Assembly (NCBI RefSeq): GCF_001424985.1
Contig: NZ_LMDA01000001.1
Location: 1,063,599-1,127,598, forward strand
Reading direction: 5' to 3'
DNA length: 64,000 bases
Origin: Rhizobium sp. Root1212
GTDB taxonomy: Bacteria; Pseudomonadota; Alphaproteobacteria; Rhizobiales; Rhizobiaceae
Made by a program: the position numbers and the translations under genes. The notes under the pieces were generated by a model that was given only the letters and a program-made list of their open reading frames with translations, was not told the DNA's origin and did not search any database. How positions within the stretch are numbered: the first letter of the stretch is position 1; the number at the start of each line of letters is the position of its first letter. This document shows positions 1 to 8,349 of this stretch, piece by piece.

Positions 1-213
1 GAATGCGCCGCGATCGGCGTGCCGGACACCCATTCGGGCGAAGCGGTCAAGCTCTTCGTCGTGCGCCGTGATCCGGCGCTAACGGAAGCCGACGTCAAGG
101 CCTTCTGCGCCCAGCTTCTGACCAACTACAAGCGGCCGAAATACGTGGAATTCCGCGACGAACTGCCGAAATCGAACGTTGGCAAGATCCTGCGCAAGAA
201 CCTGCGCGATTGA
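1..213 (+). CDS. Acyl-CoA synthetase (AMP-forming), C-terminal end only
   Basis: The reading frame is open from the first base and stops at 211-213, so only about the last 70 residues are present. They match the C-terminal subdomain of ANL-family acyl-CoA ligases: a stretch on substrate-exchange kinetics (EAVKLFVV), the NYKRPK turn, and the closing [16 protein letters not shown] segment. The lysine in GKILRK is the family's catalytic lysine that activates the carboxylate as acyl-adenylate. The family ligates fatty acids to CoA at the cytoplasmic face of the membrane. FadD-type long-chain ligase is the likeliest identity, but chain-length preference cannot be judged from this fragment. Confidence 0.85.
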   Translation, partial: ECAAIGVPDTHSGEAVKLFVVRRDPALTEADVKAFCAQLLTNYKRPKYVEFRDELPKSNVGKILRKNLRD

Positions 214-224
214 GGCTGCGGGGC

Positions 225-253
225 TTGATCAGCAGCTGCTAAATCGATTAGAT
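225..253 (+). promoter_or_regulatory. Possible sigma-70 promoter of pgi
   Basis: TTGATC at 225-230 and TTAGAT at 248-253 are separated by 17 bp and lie 30 bp before the pgi start codon. The match to the vegetative consensus is moderate, and the site could be chance. Confidence 0.35.
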
Positions 254-283
254 GGCGCATCCCATGCGACGCAAGGAGCCCCT

Positions 284-1909
284 ATGAACGCGCGTGTCGA
301 ACAGCTGAAATCCACGGTTTCCGAGACCAAGGCAACGGATATCCGGGCGGCCTTTGCGGCCGATCCCGCCCGCTTCTCCAAATACAGCGTGACGCTCGAC
401 GACATCCTGTTCGATTATTCGAAATGTGCCGTCAACGACCGTATCCTTGACGGCCTTGAGGCCCTTGCCGCGGAAGCCGGCGTCGCAAAGAAGCGCGACG
501 CGATGTTCGCGGGCGATCCGATCAACTTCACCGAAGGCCGCGCCGTTCTGCACACGGCGCTGCGCAACCGTGCCAACACGCCGGTTCTCGTCGACGGCAA
601 GGATGTGATGCCGGACGTCAACGCCGTGCTCGCCGCCATGGGCGTGTTCTCCGACGCGATCCGCTCCGGCGAACTGAAGGGCGCGACCGGCAAGAAGATC
701 ACCGATGTCGTCAATATCGGCATCGGCGGCTCGGACCTAGGCCCGGTGATGGCGACGCTGGCGCTGGCGCCTGATCATGACGGCCCGCGCCTGCACTTCG
801 TCTCCAACATCGACGGCGCCCATATCGCCGATACGCTGAAGCTGCTGAATGCCGAGACCTCGCTGTTCATCGTGGCGTCGAAGACGTTTACGACGATCGA
901 GACGATGACCAATGCCGCGACCGCGCGCAAATTCATCGTTGATGCACTGGGCGACGAGGCCGTCGCGCATCACTTCTGCGCCGTTTCCACCGCCCTCGAC
1001 AAGGTTTCCGCCTTCGGCATCGGCTCCGAGCGCGTCTTCGGCTTCTGGGATTGGGTCGGCGGTCGTTATTCGATCTGGTCGGCCATCGGCCTGCCGCTGA
1101 TGATCGCCATCGGCAAGGAAAGGTTCGGTGAATTCCTCGCCGGCGCCCACGCCATCGACGTGCATTTCAAGACGGCTCCGGTGCGCCAGAACATTCCGAT
1201 GCTGCTTGGCCTTCTCGGCTTCTATCATCGCAACGTTCTCGGCTACGCCACCCGCGCCATCCTGCCCTATGACCAGCGCCTGTCGCGCTTCCCCGCCTAT
1301 CTGCAGCAGCTCGACATGGAATCGAACGGCAAGGGCGTGACCCTTGACGGCTCGCCGGTCGACGGCAATTCCGGCCCGGTCGTCTGGGGCGAGCCCGGCA
1401 CCAACGGCCAGCACGCCTTCTATCAGCTCATCCATCAGGGCACGAGCATCATCCCGGCCGAATTCCTGATCGCCGCCAACGGCCACGAGCCGGAACTGCG
1501 CCATCAGCACCAGCTGCTGATGGCAAACTGCCTTGCCCAGTCCGAAGCCCTGATGAAGGGCCGCAGCCTCGACGAGGCCAAGACTCAGATGGCCGCCAAG
1601 GGCATGGATGCCGCCTCGATCGGCAAGATCGCACCGCACCGCGTCTTCCCCGGCAACCGCCCGTCGCTGACCTTCGTCTACGACAAGCTGACCCCTTATG
1701 CACTCGGCCGCCTGATCGCGATCTACGAGCACCGGGTCTTCGTCGAAGGCGCTCTGTTCGACATCAACTCCTTCGACCAGTGGGGCGTCGAGCTTGGCAA
1801 GGAACTGGCGACCGGGCTGCTGCCGGTCGTCGAAGGTAAGGAAAGCGCTGCGGGACACGATAGCTCGACGGCAGGGCTTGTCGCGGCGCTCTTGAAGGCT
1901 GCGAAGTAA
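284..1909 (+). CDS. pgi: Glucose-6-phosphate isomerase
   Basis: This 541-residue cytoplasmic enzyme interconverts glucose-6-phosphate and fructose-6-phosphate, linking glycolysis/gluconeogenesis to the Entner-Doudoroff and pentose phosphate routes used by rhizobia. Family landmarks are all present: [13 protein letters not shown] near residue 85, the phosphate-binding [11 protein letters not shown] near 147, [26 protein letters not shown], the catalytic Glu in [10 protein letters not shown], the catalytic His in [15 protein letters not shown], and the C-terminal Lys motif [10 protein letters not shown]. The ATG at 284 follows an AAGGAG-like ribosome site. An in-frame extension back to 179 overlaps the ligase gene and was not chosen. 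The length is normal for the family. Confidence 0.97.
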   Translation: MNARVEQLKSTVSETKATDIRAAFAADPARFSKYSVTLDDILFDYSKCAVNDRILDGLEALAAEAGVAKKRDAMFAGDPINFTEGRAVLHTALRNRANTPVLVDGKDVMPDVNAVLAAMGVFSDAIRSGELKGATGKKITDVVNIGIGGSDLGPVMATLALAPDHDGPRLHFVSNIDGAHIADTLKLLNAETSLFIVASKTFTTIETMTNAATARKFIVDALGDEAVAHHFCAVSTALDKVSAFGIGSERVFGFWDWVGGRYSIWSAIGLPLMIAIGKERFGEFLAGAHAIDVHFKTAPVRQNIPMLLGLLGFYHRNVLGYATRAILPYDQRLSRFPAYLQQLDMESNGKGVTLDGSPVDGNSGPVVWGEPGTNGQHAFYQLIHQGTSIIPAEFLIAANGHEPELRHQHQLLMANCLAQSEALMKGRSLDEAKTQMAAKGMDAASIGKIAPHRVFPGNRPSLTFVYDKLTPYALGRLIAIYEHRVFVEGALFDINSFDQWGVELGKELATGLLPVVEGKESAAGHDSSTAGLVAALLKAAK

Positions 1910-1935
1910 CACCGGGGGCTTCCAAGGCTTCCTTT

Positions 1936-2025
1936 CGTCATGGTCGGGCTCGTCCCGACCATCTTTCAGCGTCTCCGCATAGAGGGACAGGCTGGAAGAT
2001 CCTCGGCACGAGGCCGAGGATGACG
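1936..2025. repeat. RIME-like palindromic mosaic repeat, copy A
   Basis: Between pgi and the convergent glycosyltransferase, the sequence CGTCATGGTCGGGCT..CCCGACCATC forms one hairpin. A second hairpin with the core GATCCTCGGCACGAGGCCGAGG ends in GATGACG. The same two-module layout recurs at 17621-18988 (split by an IS) and at 30877-30950. This matches the Rhizobium-specific intergenic mosaic element style of repeat. It may also serve as a transcription stop between the convergent genes. Confidence 0.7.
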
Positions 2026-2048
2026 CACAGTGCGGGGGTGGGGCGCCG

Positions 2049-3095
2049 TCAGGAATACGTCCCAAGCCGGCGTCCACGACCGGCAAAGGCATTTTTCGGC
2101 ACGCGGCTCAGATTGGACAGAAACTGCCGGCCGCATTCGGCCCAGCTGTAGGTCAGCGCCTTCTCCCGCGCTTTTTCCCTCGGAATATCCAGAGCCTTGA
2201 GCGCCGCCTGCCGGAGATCGGTGGAAAGCGCACCGCCACCATCGGCAAGAATGTCGCGCGGCCCCGTTACCGGAAAGGCGGCGACCGGACAGCCGCTGGC
2301 CAAGGCCTCCAGAATGACATTGCCGAAGGTATCGGTTCGGCTCGGGAAAACGAAGACATCCGCCGAGGCATAGATGCCGGCGAGATCGGCGCCCATCTGC
2401 CGGCCGAGAAAGTGCACATCGGGATAACGCTGCTTCAGGCTCGCCAGATCGGGACCATCGCCGACCACGACCTTGCTGCCGGGGAGATCGAGATCGAGGA
2501 AGGCCGGCAGGTTCTTTTCGACGGCAACACGGCCGACATTGAGGAAGATCGGCCGTGGCAGCCAGTCCTCGCGGCGACGCGAGGGATTGAAGAGATTGGT
2601 GTCGATGCCGCGCGTCCAGCGCTTGATGTTGCGGAAGCCGCGCGCCGCCATCTCGGTTCCGAGCGTCGCGGTCGCGACCATCATGCCATTGCCGGAATTG
2701 TGGAATTGCCGCAGCCACCAGTAGCTCCAGCTCTCCGGTATAGGTAAGCGTGCGCTGACGAATTCCGGAAACCGGGTGTGATAGCTGGTCGTAAAGGGCA
2801 GGCCGCGCTGCAGGCAGATGCGGCGCGCAACGAGACCCAGCGGCCCCTCCGTCGCGATATGGATGAAATCAGGAGCGACGCTGTCGATTTCTTCCGCCAC
2901 TTGCCGGCGGGTCGGCAAGGCGAGGCGGATGTCGGGATAGAAGGGCAAGGGGATGGTGGCAAAACGCTCCGGTGTGAGGAAACGAATGTCCGCCCCCTGC
3001 TCCGCCACCGTGCGGGATAGTTCATCCAGCGTCCGGACGACGCCGTTGACCTGGGGATGCCAGGCATCGCTGACGACCAAAATCATCGTATCCAT
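2049..3095 (-). CDS. GT4-family glycosyltransferase (MgtA/Agt-like, probably lipid glycosyltransferase)
   Basis: This 348-residue GT-B fold enzyme opens with the family's N-terminal SDAWHPQVNGVVRTL, in which the glycine-rich VNGVVRT binds nucleotide-sugar. It carries the acceptor-side TSYHTRFPEF, and near residue 255 the donor-site run VFVFPSRTDTFGNVILEALASG, whose E..TFG..ILEA pattern is the GT4 EX7E signature. The start at 3095 is set by GGAGG five bases upstream; earlier in-frame starts lack a ribosome site. Relatives include GDP-mannose-dependent mannosyltransferases and the Agrobacterium glucosyl/glucuronosyl-diacylglycerol synthase Agt. A Pho-box-like sequence 85 bp upstream favours the second role, but this is inference. 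It runs downstream of frk on the same strand, with its own 126-bp leader. Confidence 0.8.
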   Translation of the reverse strand: MDTMILVVSDAWHPQVNGVVRTLDELSRTVAEQGADIRFLTPERFATIPLPFYPDIRLALPTRRQVAEEIDSVAPDFIHIATEGPLGLVARRICLQRGLPFTTSYHTRFPEFVSARLPIPESWSYWWLRQFHNSGNGMMVATATLGTEMAARGFRNIKRWTRGIDTNLFNPSRRREDWLPRPIFLNVGRVAVEKNLPAFLDLDLPGSKVVVGDGPDLASLKQRYPDVHFLGRQMGADLAGIYASADVFVFPSRTDTFGNVILEALASGCPVAAFPVTGPRDILADGGGALSTDLRQAALKALDIPREKAREKALTYSWAECGRQFLSNLSRVPKNAFAGRGRRLGTYS

Positions 3096-3154
3096 CTCCA
3101 CCTCCGCCGCAAGCCGACGAAATCCCGGAGGCATGGAATCGACAATCCGGGATG

Positions 3155-3180
3155 TCCTGACGTCTTTGAACACGTCAGGA
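3155..3180. repeat. Hairpin between frk and the glycosyltransferase gene
   Basis: TCCTGACGT (3155-3163) and ACGTCAGGA (3172-3180) form a perfect 9-bp stem with an 8-nt loop. On the minus strand it lies 42 nt after the frk stop. It has no T-run, so it may be a degenerate RIME module rather than a classical terminator. Confidence 0.5.
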
Positions 3181-3197
3181 TGACACGCGGATGAAAG
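3180..3197 (-). promoter_or_regulatory. Pho-box-like site upstream of the glycosyltransferase
   Basis: Read on the minus strand the site is CTTTCAT-CCGC-GTGTCAT. That is two direct heptamers, each matching the PhoB repeat CTGTCAT at 6 of 7 positions, with the required 4-bp spacer. It lies 85 bp before the start codon at 3095 and points towards that gene. This suggests induction by phosphate starvation. Confidence 0.5.
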
Positions 3198-3221
3198 CAG
3201 GCTGAGTGAGATACTCTCGGC

Positions 3222-4148
3222 TTACATGCCGATTTCATGCGCCCAGGGCGGATTTGCGCCGGCGCGCGAGACGGTGACGGCGGCGGCCTTGGCGCCGAGC
3301 GTCAGTGCCGCACGAACAGCCTCTTCGCTGAGCGAGGCGACCGCACTCTTGGTCAGGAGCCCGTTCAGCTTCAGCGAGGCGAGAATGCCGGCGTCGAAGG
3401 TATCGCCCGCGCCGACCGTATCGACGACGGTGACGCTTTCACCGGGCACGGAAACCTTGCCGCGGAGGGTATAGCCATCGGCGCCATCCTTGCCCTTGGT
3501 GATGACCACCAGCTTCGGGCCGCGCGTCAGCCACTTGGCGACAAGTTCGTCATGGCTGCCCTTCTCGCCGAACCAGTCGAGGTCCTCGTCCGAGAACTTG
3601 ACGATATCCGACATCGCCGCCATGCGCAGCATGCGCGCCTTGTGCGCTTCGGCATCCTTGATGAAGCCGGGGCGGATGTTGGGGTCGAACGAGATGACGC
3701 GCTTTTCATGCTCGCGCGCCATCAGCGCCTCGTAGGTCGAGCCGCAGGGCTCGGGGATAAGGCTGATCGCACCGAAATGCAGCGCCTCGCAGAAATCGCC
3801 AAGCGCCGGCAGATGTTCGGGGGTAATCATCCGTCCCGCTGTGTTCTCGTCGAAGAAGGCGTAGGTCGCCGAGCCGTTGACGAGCTTGACGAAGGCAAGC
3901 GTCGTGTGCAGCGAAAGCGTGGCGCTGGGAGCGAAATCGACGTTGCTGCTCTTCAGCGTCTCACGCAGGATATCGCCGAACATATCGTCGGACAGGCCGG
4001 TGAAGAAACCCGTGGGAATGCCGAGCCTGCCAAGCGCGATCGCGGTGTTGAAGATGGCCCCGCCAGCATAGGGCGCAAAGGCCGTTTCACCCGCCTGCGA
4101 CTGCCGCGGCAGCATATCGATCAGGGCTTCTCCACAGCAAACGATCAT
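3222..4148 (-). CDS. frk: Fructokinase (PfkB family)
   Basis: This 308-residue sugar kinase phosphorylates fructose (possibly related sugars) to fructose-6-phosphate, feeding directly into Pgi encoded nearby. It shows the PfkB N-terminal CGEALIDMLP, the YAGGAIFNTAIALGRLG signature near residue 28, and the ATP/anion-hole motif VDTVGAGDTFDAG near 247 with the catalytic Asp. The length is typical. It lies 82 bp downstream of pyrE on the same strand. The pgi/frk neighbourhood supports fructokinase over other PfkB sugars, but substrate specificity is inferred. Confidence 0.88.
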   Translation of the reverse strand: MIVCCGEALIDMLPRQSQAGETAFAPYAGGAIFNTAIALGRLGIPTGFFTGLSDDMFGDILRETLKSSNVDFAPSATLSLHTTLAFVKLVNGSATYAFFDENTAGRMITPEHLPALGDFCEALHFGAISLIPEPCGSTYEALMAREHEKRVISFDPNIRPGFIKDAEAHKARMLRMAAMSDIVKFSDEDLDWFGEKGSHDELVAKWLTRGPKLVVITKGKDGADGYTLRGKVSVPGESVTVVDTVGAGDTFDAGILASLKLNGLLTKSAVASLSEEAVRAALTLGAKAAAVTVSRAGANPPWAHEIGM

Positions 4149-4230
4149 GACGGCACGTCCTCCTGCACAACGATTTCAATCGATTTAATACAAGCCTCGC
4201 GAAAAAGCCAGAGCCTTTCGACGGCCTGAG

Positions 4231-4929
4231 TCAGGCGCTTGCGAGCGCGCTGACACCGCCATTGCGGCCAGACCATTCGAGCGGCGCGTTGAGGAAGGCC
4301 TCGACTTCGCTGAGCGTCTTCTCGTCGAACAGCTTCTGCTCCCTGGCGACGGCCAGAACATTGCGCCAGGTGGCGATGTTGTGGAGTGTCACGCCCTTGT
4401 CCTTCATCTGGCCGCGGGCCTCGGGGAAGATATCGTAATAGAAGAGCGCGATGCCGTGATCGACGACGCCGCCGGCCGCGCGGATCGCATCGATGAACTT
4501 GAACATCGAGCCGCCGGCCGTCGTCAGGTCCTCGATGACCAGCACGCGGGCGCCTTCCGGCATATGGCCCTCGATCTGGGCGTTGCGGCCATGGCCCTTC
4601 GGCGCCTTGCGCACGTAGATCATCGGCAGCGCCAGACGCTCGGCGAGCATGGCGGCAAAGGGAATGCCCGCGGTCTCGCCACCTGCAACAACATCGAACT
4701 GCTCGAAGCCCGCATCGCGCAGGATGGTGGCGGCCGCAAAATCCATGACGGTGGAACGGATGCGTGGATAGGAAATCAGCTTGCGGCAATCGATATAAAC
4801 CGGGCTCGCCATGCCCGAGGCGAGCTTGTAGGGCTGATCGGCGCGAAAATGCACCGCCTTGATTTCCCACAGCATCTTGGCAACGAGTTCGGCCATCACG
4901 GCCTTGTCGGGAAAGGATGTCTGGATCAT
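4231..4929 (-). CDS. pyrE: Orotate phosphoribosyltransferase
   Basis: The 232-residue enzyme adds the phosphoribosyl group of PRPP to orotate, giving OMP, in de novo pyrimidine synthesis. The PRPP-binding motif [13 protein letters not shown] near residue 130 is clear, and the catalytic loop lysines lie in [18 protein letters not shown]. The ATG at 4929 is preferred over an upstream TTG at 4935 because AGGAG sits 8 bases before it. It follows pyrC on the same strand after 126 bp, so the two pyrimidine genes probably form one transcription unit that continues towards frk. Confidence 0.95.
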   Translation of the reverse strand: MIQTSFPDKAVMAELVAKMLWEIKAVHFRADQPYKLASGMASPVYIDCRKLISYPRIRSTVMDFAAATILRDAGFEQFDVVAGGETAGIPFAAMLAERLALPMIYVRKAPKGHGRNAQIEGHMPEGARVLVIEDLTTAGGSMFKFIDAIRAAGGVVDHGIALFYYDIFPEARGQMKDKGVTLHNIATWRNVLAVAREQKLFDEKTLSEVEAFLNAPLEWSGRNGGVSALASA

Positions 4930-5055
4930 GGGCAAGGCTCCTGCAGCTGCGGCTTTTCACTCTCCGCGCCATAGCAGGTCGGGGCTTTCAAAGCTAGGAA
5001 AAGTGGCGCGGCAAAGGTTGCGGCGCGCACGAAGCCAACAAGAAAGCGCGCGCAA

Positions 5056-6111
5056 TCAGCTCGAAGCGCGGACGACGTCCCAATGCAGCGGGAACATCGG
5101 ATCGAAGACGGTGACCGGGCCGGCCTCGGTCTCGATCTTGGCCGGGAAGCTCACGGCTTCGGCCTTTTTCTCCAGCGTCATCGTGTCTTCGTTCGGCGAA
5201 AGGCCGTACCAGGCCGGGCCGTTCAGCGAGGCGAAGGCTTCGAGCTTGTCGAGTGCGCCCTCCTCCTCGAACACATGGGCAAGGCAGCTCATCGTGTTGA
5301 TCGAGGTATAGATGCCGGCGCAGCCGCAGGCGCATTCCTTCAGCGGATCGACATGCGGCGCGCTATCCGTGCCGAGGAAAAAGCGGCTGTCGCCCGAGGT
5401 GGCCGCCGCCCGCAGCGCCAGCCGGTGGCTTTCGCGCTTGGCAACCGGCAGGCAATAATAATGCGGCTTGATGCCGCCGACGAGGATGGCATTGCGGTTA
5501 ATGATCAGGTGGTGGGTGGTGATCGATCCCGCGAGGTTCGATGCCGCCGACTTGATGTAATCGATACCGTTGCTGGTGGTGACGTGCTCCATCGTCACCT
5601 TCAGTTCCGGCAGGCGCTTGCGCAGCGGCTCCAGCACCGTTTCGATGAAGACGGCCTCGCGATCGAAGATGTCGACCTCCGGCGTCGTCACCTCGCCGTG
5701 GACGCAGAGCGGCAGGCCGATCTTGGCCATGCGCTCTAGCACCGACATTGCATTGTCGATATTGCGCACGCCGCCGTGGGAATTGGTCGTCGCACCGGCC
5801 GGATAGAGTTTGACCGCGGTGATGAGGCCCGATGTCTTGCCCTCTTCGACATCGTCGGGATTGGTGCCTTCGGTGAGGTAAAGCGTCATCAGCGGCTCGA
5901 AACGATCGCCGGGGGCGAGCGCTGCGAGAATGCGCTCGCGATAGGCTTTCGCATCGGCGGTCGTGACGACCGGCGGCACGAGGTTCGGCATGATGATGGC
6001 GCGGGCGAAATCGCGGGCAGTATCGCCGATCACACCCTTGAGCATGCCGCCATCGCGCAGGTGCAGGTGCCAGTCGTCGGGACGGCGGATCGTCAGGCGG
6101 GGTGCGGTCAT
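5056..6111 (-). CDS. pyrC: Dihydroorotase, class II
   Basis: The 351-residue zinc amidohydrolase closes carbamoyl-aspartate to dihydroorotate. The N-terminal metal-binding HxH lies in [16 protein letters not shown], the carboxylated-lysine region in [18 protein letters not shown], and later metal ligands in CVHGEV and MEHVTT, with the catalytic Asp in FLGTDSAPH. The length fits class II (E. coli-type) enzymes rather than the larger PyrC/PyrX forms. The start at 6111 has GGAG seven bases upstream. It is the first gene of a pyrC-pyrE pair on the minus strand. Confidence 0.96.
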   Translation of the reverse strand: MTAPRLTIRRPDDWHLHLRDGGMLKGVIGDTARDFARAIIMPNLVPPVVTTADAKAYRERILAALAPGDRFEPLMTLYLTEGTNPDDVEEGKTSGLITAVKLYPAGATTNSHGGVRNIDNAMSVLERMAKIGLPLCVHGEVTTPEVDIFDREAVFIETVLEPLRKRLPELKVTMEHVTTSNGIDYIKSAASNLAGSITTHHLIINRNAILVGGIKPHYYCLPVAKRESHRLALRAAATSGDSRFFLGTDSAPHVDPLKECACGCAGIYTSINTMSCLAHVFEEEGALDKLEAFASLNGPAWYGLSPNEDTMTLEKKAEAVSFPAKIETEAGPVTVFDPMFPLHWDVVRASS

Positions 6112-6203
6112 GGGAGGTCTCCGAATGCTTCAGGGCCAAAGGCGCTACATCAGTAAATTCGAAGGTTCCGATACCATCATTGCGAGGCGGAAAACAACCG
6201 ACC

Positions 6204-6839
6204 TTAGTCGATCGAGAAGGTTTCAAGCGCGATATCGGCGGGCCTGGAATTTTCGATGATGCGCCGGCCGTTCGGCAGGTCGTTTCCATGGAGCTTCCAT
6301 TGAATGCCGGCTTCATCGAGCCCGTAATGGACCCAGCGGGCGCGCAAGCGCTCTTCGAGCACCGCGACGGAAGGACCGACGAAAACCGTGAAATCGAAAA
6401 GCCCGGCAAGCCGCGACCAAGGCATCTCGTCGAGCAGCAGATAATTGCCCTCGACCAGGATGATCCGGGTTTCCACCGGGATGGCGCGGGCCGAGGCGAT
6501 CGCCAGTTCGCGACTACGGTCGAAGACCGGCACCAGCACCTCCTCATCCGCCTTTTTCACGGCACGCAGGATGTCGTCGAAGGCGCGGACGTCGAAGGTT
6601 TCGGGCGCGCCCTTTCGCGGAAGCAGGCCGCGCGCTTCGAGAATGCCATTGTCCATATGAAAGCCGTCCATTGGCAGCACGACGGCACGCTCGCCGCGCC
6701 GGACAAGCTCCCCTTCCAGAGCATCGGCCAGGGTCGATTTGCCGGCGCCCGGAGGACCGGCGACGGCAACCAGAAAACGGCGGGCATCCACTGCCTTTTC
6801 AACAATCCGATCAGCGATGTCAGTGAGAGTCATGCTCAT
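6204..6839 (-). CDS. P-loop nucleoside/pantothenate-kinase-like protein (FrcK/uridine kinase-like)
   Basis: This protein of about 211 residues has a Walker A motif AVAGPPGAGKSTLAD near residue 25, a Walker B-like VVLPMDGFHMDN, and the LVEGNYLLLDE segment seen in panK/uridine-kinase-like proteins. These features place it in the kinase family that includes FrcK of the Sinorhizobium fructose transport operon. Its substrate is unknown; a sugar, nucleoside or pantothenate is possible. Two ATGs (6839 and 6833) compete and neither has a clear ribosome site. It lies 92 bp upstream of pyrC on the same strand. Confidence 0.75.
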   Translation of the reverse strand: MSMTLTDIADRIVEKAVDARRFLVAVAGPPGAGKSTLADALEGELVRRGERAVVLPMDGFHMDNGILEARGLLPRKGAPETFDVRAFDDILRAVKKADEEVLVPVFDRSRELAIASARAIPVETRIILVEGNYLLLDEMPWSRLAGLFDFTVFVGPSVAVLEERLRARWVHYGLDEAGIQWKLHGNDLPNGRRIIENSRPADIALETFSID

Positions 6840-6945
6840 GGGGGGATACCAAACTGCCATATTCTTCGTGCCCATCAGGCAACATGCAATCATGGGCCCT
6901 GTCAACGTCAACCGGTGACTGAATTGCCCATAAGCCAAGACACGC

Positions 6946-6977
6946 AAAAGCCCCGCCGGTCTCCCGGCGGGGCTTTT
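6946..6977 (-). terminator. Rho-independent terminator after the DoxX gene
   Basis: AAAAGCCCCGCCGG and CCGGCGGGGCTTTT form a perfect 14-bp GC-rich stem with a 4-nt loop and T-tracts on both strands. It lies 20 bp downstream of the minus-strand DoxX gene. Confidence 0.88.
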
Positions 6978-6996
6978 GTTGCGATACCGCAGGCAA

Positions 6997-7380
6997 TCAG
7001 GCGCGACGGGCGTCGACCGAGAGTGCACCGGGGCCGTAAGCGGCCAGGACCAGGAAGCCGCCAGCCATGGCTAGGTTCTTCTGGAAATTGATCATCTGCA
7101 TCTGGTCGGCGAAATCGAAATGCGCGACGAAGGCCGTTGCCACGCAGAACAGCGCCAGGATGTAGGAAACAATGCGCGTCTGGAAGCCGACGAGGATGGC
7201 AATGCCGCCGAGAAGCTCGACGAGGGCGACGACGACGGCCGTCACCATCGGCACCGGCAGGCCCATGCTGCCGAAATAGCCGGCGGTGCCGCCAAGCGCG
7301 GTGATCTTGCCGAAGCCGGCGAGAATGAAGATGATCGAGAGAAGGATGCGTCCGACGAGGACGATGGGGCTCTGCTGCAT
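6997..7380 (-). CDS. DoxX family integral membrane protein
   Basis: The 127-residue protein has four hydrophobic segments (about residues 7-25, 47-65, 72-92 and 105-120). The opening motif RILLSIIFILAGFGKI and the central ELLGGIAILVGF are typical of DoxX/SURF4-like proteins. These are inner-membrane proteins, often linked to redox or thiol stress or to quinone reduction; no exact reaction is established for this branch. It is a single gene closed by a strong terminator. Another MauE/DoxX-type membrane domain occurs at 19015-19782. Confidence 0.85.
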   Translation of the reverse strand: MQQSPIVLVGRILLSIIFILAGFGKITALGGTAGYFGSMGLPVPMVTAVVVALVELLGGIAILVGFQTRIVSYILALFCVATAFVAHFDFADQMQMINFQKNLAMAGGFLVLAAYGPGALSVDARRA

Positions 7381-7641
7381 GGGAACTCAGTCTCCGCTAA
7401 GGGTTCGTTGTGGCATCAGATTTAACAGCAAAACCAAATTCTTCCAGCCAGCCCGCCGGAGACAGATTGTTCAATAATCGGAAACGATCCGCATTCGTCG
7501 TCAATAATGGCGAGGGAAGATGTGGAACACCAGCCGATAGCGGCGCGAGCGGAGGGTTTTGTCGGCTTTTCCTGTTGCAACCTCTGAAAGACTGCGGAAA
7601 GGTTGGCAAAAGCCGTCACGCGTGCCGCACGAGGAAGTCGC

Positions 7642-8346
7642 ATGAGCGAAATCAACAAAAGCCCGGCCTTCTGGCGCTCCTTCCCGATCTTCGAGGAGTT
7701 CGACAAGGACAGCATCGCCTCGCTTGCCACTCTGGCCTCCCATCGCAAATGGAGCCCCGGCACGGTGATCTTCCAGCGCGGAGACGAGGGCAATTACATG
7801 ATTGCTCTCGTCTCCGGCCGCATAAAGCTGTCGCTGATCACGCCGCAGGGCCGCGAGCTTCTGTTGCGCCATATCGAGGCCGGCGCGCTGTTCGGTGAAG
7901 TAGCACTTCTGGACGATCTGCCGCGCTCGGCCGATGCCACGGCGATCACGGCGACAGAAGGCTATATCATCAGCAAGAAGGCCTTCATGGAGTTCATCAC
8001 CAACCGGCCTGCCGCGGCCGAGGCGGTGATGCGTTATCTCTGCACGCTGCTGCGCGATACCACGGACCGGCTGGAAACGATCGCGCTCTATGATCTGAAT
8101 TCGCGCGTCGCCCGCTTCTTCCTGGCGACACTCCGGCAGATCCACGGCACCGACCTGCCGGAAAGCGCCAATCTGCGCCTGACGCTCAGCCAGTCGGATA
8201 TCGCCGGCATTCTCGGCGCCAGCCGCCCCAAGGTGAACCGCTCCATCCTGTCGCTGGAGGAATGCCATGCCATCAAGCGCAACGACGGCATCATCACCTG
8301 CTATGTCGAACGCTTGAAAAGGATCGCCGAGCCGGAAGAGGAATGA
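7642..8346 (+). CDS. Crp/Fnr-family transcriptional regulator, probably cAMP-responsive
   Basis: The 234-residue protein has an N-terminal cyclic-nucleotide-binding beta-roll and a C-terminal winged helix (LTLSQSDIAGILGASRPKVN near residues 178-197). The phosphate-binding cassette reads FGEVALLDDLPRSADATA, retaining the Gly-Glu pair (85-86) and the Arg-Ser pair (95-96) that contact cAMP in E. coli CRP. It lacks the N-terminal cysteines of FNR. The ATG at 7642 follows GAGGAAG. It ends 3 bp before an adenylate cyclase gene, so the two are almost certainly cotranscribed. Direct response to the cyclase product is an inference. Confidence 0.88.
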   Translation: MSEINKSPAFWRSFPIFEEFDKDSIASLATLASHRKWSPGTVIFQRGDEGNYMIALVSGRIKLSLITPQGRELLLRHIEAGALFGEVALLDDLPRSADATAITATEGYIISKKAFMEFITNRPAAAEAVMRYLCTLLRDTTDRLETIALYDLNSRVARFFLATLRQIHGTDLPESANLRLTLSQSDIAGILGASRPKVNRSILSLEECHAIKRNDGIITCYVERLKRIAEPEEE

Positions 8347-8349
8347 GGC

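Noticed and set aside
7381-7410. GGAAC followed by GTT as an EcfG promoter on the plus strand
   Set aside because: Spacing is off by one or more bases and no plus-strand gene starts for over 200 bp.
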